Positions 44,781-48,495 of a stretch of DNA of 48,495 nucleotides are shown in pieces. A program made the position numbers and the translations under genes. The stretch comes from Bacteroidales bacterium (lineage in GTDB: Bacteria > Bacteroidota > Bacteroidia > Bacteroidales > UBA932): assembly GCA_017961345.1 (NCBI GenBank), contig JAGCXP010000109.1, forward strand, positions 1 to 48,495, written 5' to 3'. The notes below the pieces were generated by a model that saw only the letters and a list, made by a program, of their open reading frames with translations, did no database searches and had not been told where the DNA came from. The number at the start of each line of letters is the position of its first letter. Position 1 is the stretch's first letter.

Positions 44781-46007
44781 CTACTCCCGCGTTGATTTCT
44801 GTTCGGAAAACACACTCCGATCTTGGTCATAATGTATCGAAACAGATTCAGTTCGTTGATTTTTCGGATTGAAGATATTAAATAATCCGATATCCGGCCG
44901 CTGCTCAGCCTCCACCAGCCCTATATATCGAAACCATACCGGGAAGATAATCCAATCCGCATATTTCTCAGCGGCCTCGGATGCCCCTGGATACATATCG
45001 CTGATTTTCGGATGCATCGGGCCATCCTTTCGCCGTAAGATCTTCCGAGAGAGCTGTGCAATCAAGATGATGGCAATGCCGAGTTCACGGGAGAGTTCCT
45101 GCAGCGAACGAATCATATGAAACCGCGCATTTTCCACAAATGCGGCTATCTGATTACAATCCCCTTCGCCCGACTTTATGTACATACTCAAGTAGTCAAC
45201 GACAACAAGACGGACACCCCGCGTATTCACCCATTCGCGTATCCTTTCGCAAAACGCATCGGTTCCGGCTCCGTACAGGCAGGTATCGTCGTCAATATAC
45301 AGAGGCATGGCATTCAACTCCGCCTCGGGCGTCGCTTCCTGCAAACGCCGGCGACAAATTTCTGCCGGATCGTGAGGGAAATAGGCCACCGGGGTTCCCC
45401 CTCCCGCCATATTCCGCGCCACATCCAGTGCAAATGCGGTTTTAAGACAAGAGGGCCGTGCCGCCATCACAATCAATTGCGGCCGCGACCAGTTCTCCGT
45501 CATCTTATCCAGAAACGGGAAACCGGAAGAAAACGACGAATTCAAAATAGAAATTGCGTATTGTGCATCTGACGTCGAGATCCCATAGTAAGGGTCAACA
45601 ACAATCCAAACATCTTGTTGCTCGGGCGTTGCTTCTTCTTTTCCTATATCGTCAAGAATCACATAGGAGTATGGCTCTTCTGCATTCTCTCTCAGCCATG
45701 TCTGGATTTCCTCACCTCGGGTACTAAAAGATCGGTCATCGCCCCAACATCCCGGGGTGCAACCAATGACATTTCCCGGAAGTCCCCAGGACCTCCAAAT
45801 CTCTTTTATCCTAGTCAGCCCCATATGCCTCCAGGATGATGAAAGGACTATATCGGCCGCAGTCTCATTGATAATACGCCGCAGATTCTTTACTGCCATG
45901 TCGTCAAAATGATGCCCATACTGTTTCGGATTCAGGTAGTCATTTCTACCCGTATTCAGAGGACCGTCTATGTCAAGGAAGATATATTTTTCAGCCATCT
46001 TTCTCAT
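44781..46007 (-). CDS. HAD (Swiss-Army-Knife type) - DnaB-like helicase-core fusion protein
   Basis: 408 residues. 1 to about 165: HAD_SAK-type phosphatase fold with nucleophile motif YIFLDIDGPLNT, motif II LSSSWR and acidic motif YVILDD. About 170-405: RecA-like core of replicative helicase DnaB. It shows AARPSCLKTAFALDVARNMA (P-loop; Gly before Lys replaced by Leu, Lys-Thr kept), Walker B LVVVDYLSMY, sensor IILIAQLSRK and an arginine-finger-like region near KYADWIIFPVWFR. The usual SLEM Glu after the P-loop is replaced (YFPHDPAE). The DnaB N-terminal primase-binding domain is absent. ATG at 46007 overlaps the stop of a degraded HAD fragment. Lower G+C suggests transfer. An RNA/DNA-end processing or defence role is speculative. 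Confidence 0.75.
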   Translation of the reverse strand: MRKMAEKYIFLDIDGPLNTGRNDYLNPKQYGHHFDDMAVKNLRRIINETAADIVLSSSWRHMGLTRIKEIWRSWGLPGNVIGCTPGCWGDDRSFSTRGEEIQTWLRENAEEPYSYVILDDIGKEEATPEQQDVWIVVDPYYGISTSDAQYAISILNSSFSSGFPFLDKMTENWSRPQLIVMAARPSCLKTAFALDVARNMAGGGTPVAYFPHDPAEICRRRLQEATPEAELNAMPLYIDDDTCLYGAGTDAFCERIREWVNTRGVRLVVVDYLSMYIKSGEGDCNQIAAFVENARFHMIRSLQELSRELGIAIILIAQLSRKILRRKDGPMHPKISDMYPGASEAAEKYADWIIFPVWFRYIGLVEAEQRPDIGLFNIFNPKNQRTESVSIHYDQDRSVFSEQKSTRE

Positions 46008-46194
46008 TTTAGAATTCTTACTACATGCAATACGGTCAGGAGTGTAATGCCAAATCTGTAATTAATCTTTACAAAGCATTCTTTTTGCCAAGAAAAAATG
46101 TCTTCTCGGTCATCCATTATAACATAAGTTGCATTGTTATGATTATTCTTCGCCAACCATCTTTATCAAGATCAAAAAAGATGAATTTGTTCAT
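46004..46194 (-). pseudogene. Degraded second HAD_SAK-type domain
   Basis: ATG at 46194 opens MNKFIFFDLDKDGW, a HAD nucleophile motif start. After a frame change near 46160 the other frame reads RWLAKNN..ATYVIMDDRED..FGITLL..VVRIL to a TGA at 46004. This second part aligns with WLREN..YSYVILDDIGKE..YGISTS..AISIL of the intact HAD domain next door. The middle (about 70 residues with the SSSWR motif) is missing. Its TGA overlaps the ATG of the HAD-DnaB gene (ATGA), as in a translationally coupled pair. Confidence 0.6.
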
Positions 46195-46213
46195 TTTCTG
46201 ATTCACAACCAAC

Positions 46214-46390
46214 TTAGTTAGCAAAATCATAATTTGTTTTCATCGCTAGCGCAACTGCTTCACCAACAAAAGCAATGCTGCCCAAAAGGAAGTGGCGCTT
46301 CTTACATTCTCGTACTGTGATTCGCCCAATTTCAAAAGATAGTTCAACGCTCTCGCGATGCGCACTGCGGCTCCTTGGAAATATTATCAT
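46214..46390 (-). CDS. Small hypothetical ORF (58 aa)
   Basis: ATG at 46390 to TAA at 46214 encodes a 58-residue protein with plausible composition. It has VELSFEIGRITVRECKKRHF followed by the hydrophobic LLGSIAFVGEAVALAM. No family is recognised. It lies between the PEGA gene and the HAD fragment on the same strand, with gaps of about 40 and 20 nt. No clear ribosome-binding site or promoter is seen, so it may be a remnant. Confidence 0.35.
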   Translation of the reverse strand: MIIFPRSRSAHRESVELSFEIGRITVRECKKRHFLLGSIAFVGEAVALAMKTNYDFAN

Positions 46391-46429
46391 CCCATCTACT
46401 ACTTTTCGTAGATAAAATGAAATAATTCA

Positions 46430-48235
46430 TCACACTCTAAATAGGTGCATATTCACTCTCATTCTAAAATCAAATGCAAATATATCCTTTGTGCCGTATG
46501 AAAAACCAACCGAGAAATCAGAGAAATGCCATCCGAACCCTAACCGAATTCCAAAAAAAGAACTTAAGCCATTATACTCGTAATATGGACCAATATTCAG
46601 ATGAACGGTCTTATTATAGTAGTTTTGAGTCTTAAAAATGTTGAATGACGGATAGGCTGTCAACTTAAATCCAACAGTTGAATCAACAACCAGTAAAGAT
46701 AATAACAAATCCATATTAAACAAATTGTTATACCCTCCTACTCCCAATCCTGTACCCAGACCATAAGAAAAACTACCATTCATAGTGCCTAAATCTAAAA
46801 ACGTAGGAATTCGCACTAGAATAGGTTCAGGTTCTCTATTTTTTGATTGTTTTTCCGTAGGATTCATCGTAATGACTGTTTTTTTCCCCTGTTTGATTGA
46901 GAAAGAGCGCTTGCATTCTTTACGTTGGTCATTACCACGAATTGTTGCAACATATCGTCCAATTGGCATTTGAATATTAGATCTTGGTATACTTACAGAT
47001 TTCACAGAATTCCCATCATTAGTTTGGATAGCGACCACATAATAACCTTTTGATTGAATTGTCAGTTCGCCTCCCATAAAAGAGGGAGCTGGAACATTAA
47101 AGCAACTTAAACCATTTTCTGTAATCGTAATTTCAAGTTCGCCTTCTTTATAATTCGCTTCCCTGGCATGAGATGTTACTTTGAACTTTCGTCCTATTTC
47201 TAATTCCCCTGTCCACGATTGAGAATATGTCAACACTTCTCCATCTAGTTTTAGATAGCCGTTTAGTGTTGTTAAAGTAATTCTTTTCGTTAGCGGGCCT
47301 ACCTTTAATGTCTGATTGAGAACAACGCATTCATCCTTCCCGATATTTACGGACAATTTCATTGGTTGATATCCTTCCTTCTGCAACTCAACAGAATGCT
47401 CGCCAACAAGGATTTTTCCAAGGAAAGTTGAAGTGCCCATTTTCTTTCCATCAATAAACACATCCGCACGAGTTGGCTCGGTGGAGATTTCTAACAATCC
47501 GTATAATGGGAGAGGCACTCCGACCATTACCATAGAATTTTTCCCCTCTATATTTGTCCCACCCTGAATTTCTACTGATTGTGACGCATGAGATAACTTG
47601 GAGGATTCCAATTTATAATTTCCCTTACTATTAAGCTTTAATTGCAATCCTGTTTTTCCTTTTCCCATTACATTTCCTGCCGCATCCGTAACTGTCAAAA
47701 GCGCCTCGGTGTCTTCGCATTGGCAAGTCACCCATCCGAATTGAGGCTTTAATTGAATTGTCGGGACTATTGTTTCCGCTCCGTCCGGGAAAACCTCATA
47801 TTCCGTACTGTATCCGTAATAATCTTCTTTATACAACTGAATTCGGTGCATTCCTTTTAGAAGCCTGTTCGTTGTATATGGCGTTCTACCTATAGGTTGG
47901 GCCGCCCCATCCAGATAGATATCTGCCCCTGATGGTTCACTCTCTATGCGAAGCATACCATACGCAGGATGAAGATTGATTTTTTGCTCGGATGATGAAG
48001 AATTTAAGACATAGGTCCCTGTATAAGTCTCATAATAGGGGTTTTCTACCTTGTAAAAATAAGTACCTTGTCTAAGAACCTCATCAAAGAACCCATCATC
48101 GATTGTCTTCCGCCCCATATCAAAACGATTGTCCGTACCATAGGAAACAATGCATTCTTTGGGCGAAATATCAAGTTTCATTACATATTTCTCCAGATTG
48201 AATTCCTGCATTTGGTGAACGGTCGCATCCACCAC
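46430..48235 (-). CDS. PEGA-domain surface protein, main (3') part of a frameshifted gene
   Basis: 601 residues are open from a GTG that is not a genuine start; the natural gene continues upstream. At least two PEGA repeats are visible (LRIESEPSGADIYLDG...GMHRIQLYKEDYYGY and LEISTEPTRADVFIDGKKMG...GEHSVELQKEGYQPM), with further beta-sandwich repeats. The last 120 or so residues have alternating aromatic/polar strands ending in ...MRVNMHLFRV, like an outer-membrane beta-barrel or anchor. PEGA proteins are usually envelope or surface proteins. The A+T-rich codon use differs from genes left of 44 kb. The frame is broken at a C8 run (48331-48338) upstream. Confidence 0.75.
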   Translation of the reverse strand: MVDATVHQMQEFNLEKYVMKLDISPKECIVSYGTDNRFDMGRKTIDDGFFDEVLRQGTYFYKVENPYYETYTGTYVLNSSSSEQKINLHPAYGMLRIESEPSGADIYLDGAAQPIGRTPYTTNRLLKGMHRIQLYKEDYYGYSTEYEVFPDGAETIVPTIQLKPQFGWVTCQCEDTEALLTVTDAAGNVMGKGKTGLQLKLNSKGNYKLESSKLSHASQSVEIQGGTNIEGKNSMVMVGVPLPLYGLLEISTEPTRADVFIDGKKMGTSTFLGKILVGEHSVELQKEGYQPMKLSVNIGKDECVVLNQTLKVGPLTKRITLTTLNGYLKLDGEVLTYSQSWTGELEIGRKFKVTSHAREANYKEGELEITITENGLSCFNVPAPSFMGGELTIQSKGYYVVAIQTNDGNSVKSVSIPRSNIQMPIGRYVATIRGNDQRKECKRSFSIKQGKKTVITMNPTEKQSKNREPEPILVRIPTFLDLGTMNGSFSYGLGTGLGVGGYNNLFNMDLLLSLLVVDSTVGFKLTAYPSFNIFKTQNYYNKTVHLNIGPYYEYNGLSSFFGIRLGFGWHFSDFSVGFSYGTKDIFAFDFRMRVNMHLFRV

Positions 48236-48245
48236 GAGCTGAAGT

Positions 48246-48495
48246 TCATAGACCTTTCCGCTCTGCAGGCTGACCCCGAGGGTTTCGGTTTGGGTATAGC
48301 CGGCAGCCGTAAAATAGATATTCTTGACCTGGGGGGGGAAGCCAGTACCACCAGCTCCCGTCTTCCTGACGGTTCGCCACCCCGTCGGGAGGCGGAACGG
48401 CCGACATACCGCCCGCCGTGTTGATAATCAGCGGGGCGTTCATCGCCTGGGTGGGCCGCACCTTGATAATGGCGCAGACATTGTCGTTGACATCC
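48246..48495 (-). pseudogene. 5' part of the PEGA gene, frameshifted and cut by the window edge
   Basis: Entering at the window edge the frame reads DVNDNVCAIIKVRPTQAMNA, then SWWYWLPPPG, then noise to a TGA at 48246. This resembles the N-terminal domain of Bacteroidota PEGA proteins (CALIKV..., W.Y.P). Removing one C from the C8 tract joins it to QVKNIYFTAAGYTQTETLG and VYELQLV, the sequence just before the 601-residue frame. The gene is therefore one unit split by +1 in a homopolymer. The true start lies outside the window. Confidence 0.7.

Overview
The window looks like chromosomal DNA from a member of the Bacteroidota, most likely the order Bacteroidales, with an unusually high G+C for that group over most of its length. 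Indicators are the repeated -7 promoter box TAnnTTTG (often with TTTG about 20 bp upstream), several start codons only 4-8 nt downstream of that box, a complete Bat (aerotolerance-type) operon, a DUF4783 protein, a periplasmic GH2 beta-galactosidase, a Bacteroidota-style Wza/Wzc/PHP-phosphatase set and a PEGA-domain surface protein. Assignment below the order is not possible from sequence alone.

Layout. 1-18.3 kb is mostly housekeeping: phosphate acetyltransferase; a DUF4783 / M16 peptidase / secreted-protein operon; rlmH overlapping a very large orphan NtrY-like sensor kinase; serB; 5-formyl-THF cyclo-ligase and a formate/nitrite-type transporter; a decayed regulator; an alpha/beta hydrolase coupled to a low-molecular-weight tyrosine phosphatase; a DUF1653 protein divergent from a MutT-type NUDIX hydrolase; an AT-richer nuclease-helicase (DUF2075) gene; TcdA and MazG; and a CoA-transferase. 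The CoA-transferase leads directly into wza-wzc-wzb(PHP)-like export and regulation genes (18.3-22.3 kb), with no glycosyltransferases nearby.

22.3-31.7 kb, minus strand, is a tightly overlapping seven-gene operon: RND adaptor, RND pump, TolC-like outer-membrane channel, HprK-like kinase, ABC transporter, PqqD-like protein and PF14907-type nucleotidyltransferase. The last four resemble the accessory set of lasso-peptide and 'HPr-rel' systems, but no precursor, cyclase or protease is visible. A GH2 beta-galactosidase follows (31.8-35.0 kb). 35.1-43.3 kb is the Bat operon (MoxR, DUF58, a one-TM protein, BatA, BatB, BatC, BatD, BatE), with BatB-BatC and BatD-BatE each fused into one reading frame. 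TruA with an in-frame 27-nt triplicate repeat ends the G+C-rich part.

44.3-48.5 kb is A+T-richer and island-like. It holds structured non-coding repeats, an mreB N-terminal scrap, a fusion of a HAD ('Swiss Army Knife') domain with a DnaB-type helicase core whose P-loop is altered, a decayed second copy of that HAD domain immediately upstream, a 58-codon ORF, and a PEGA-domain protein whose frame is broken at a G8/C8 tract. This island and the RND/HprK/PqqD operon are the most unusual parts of the window.
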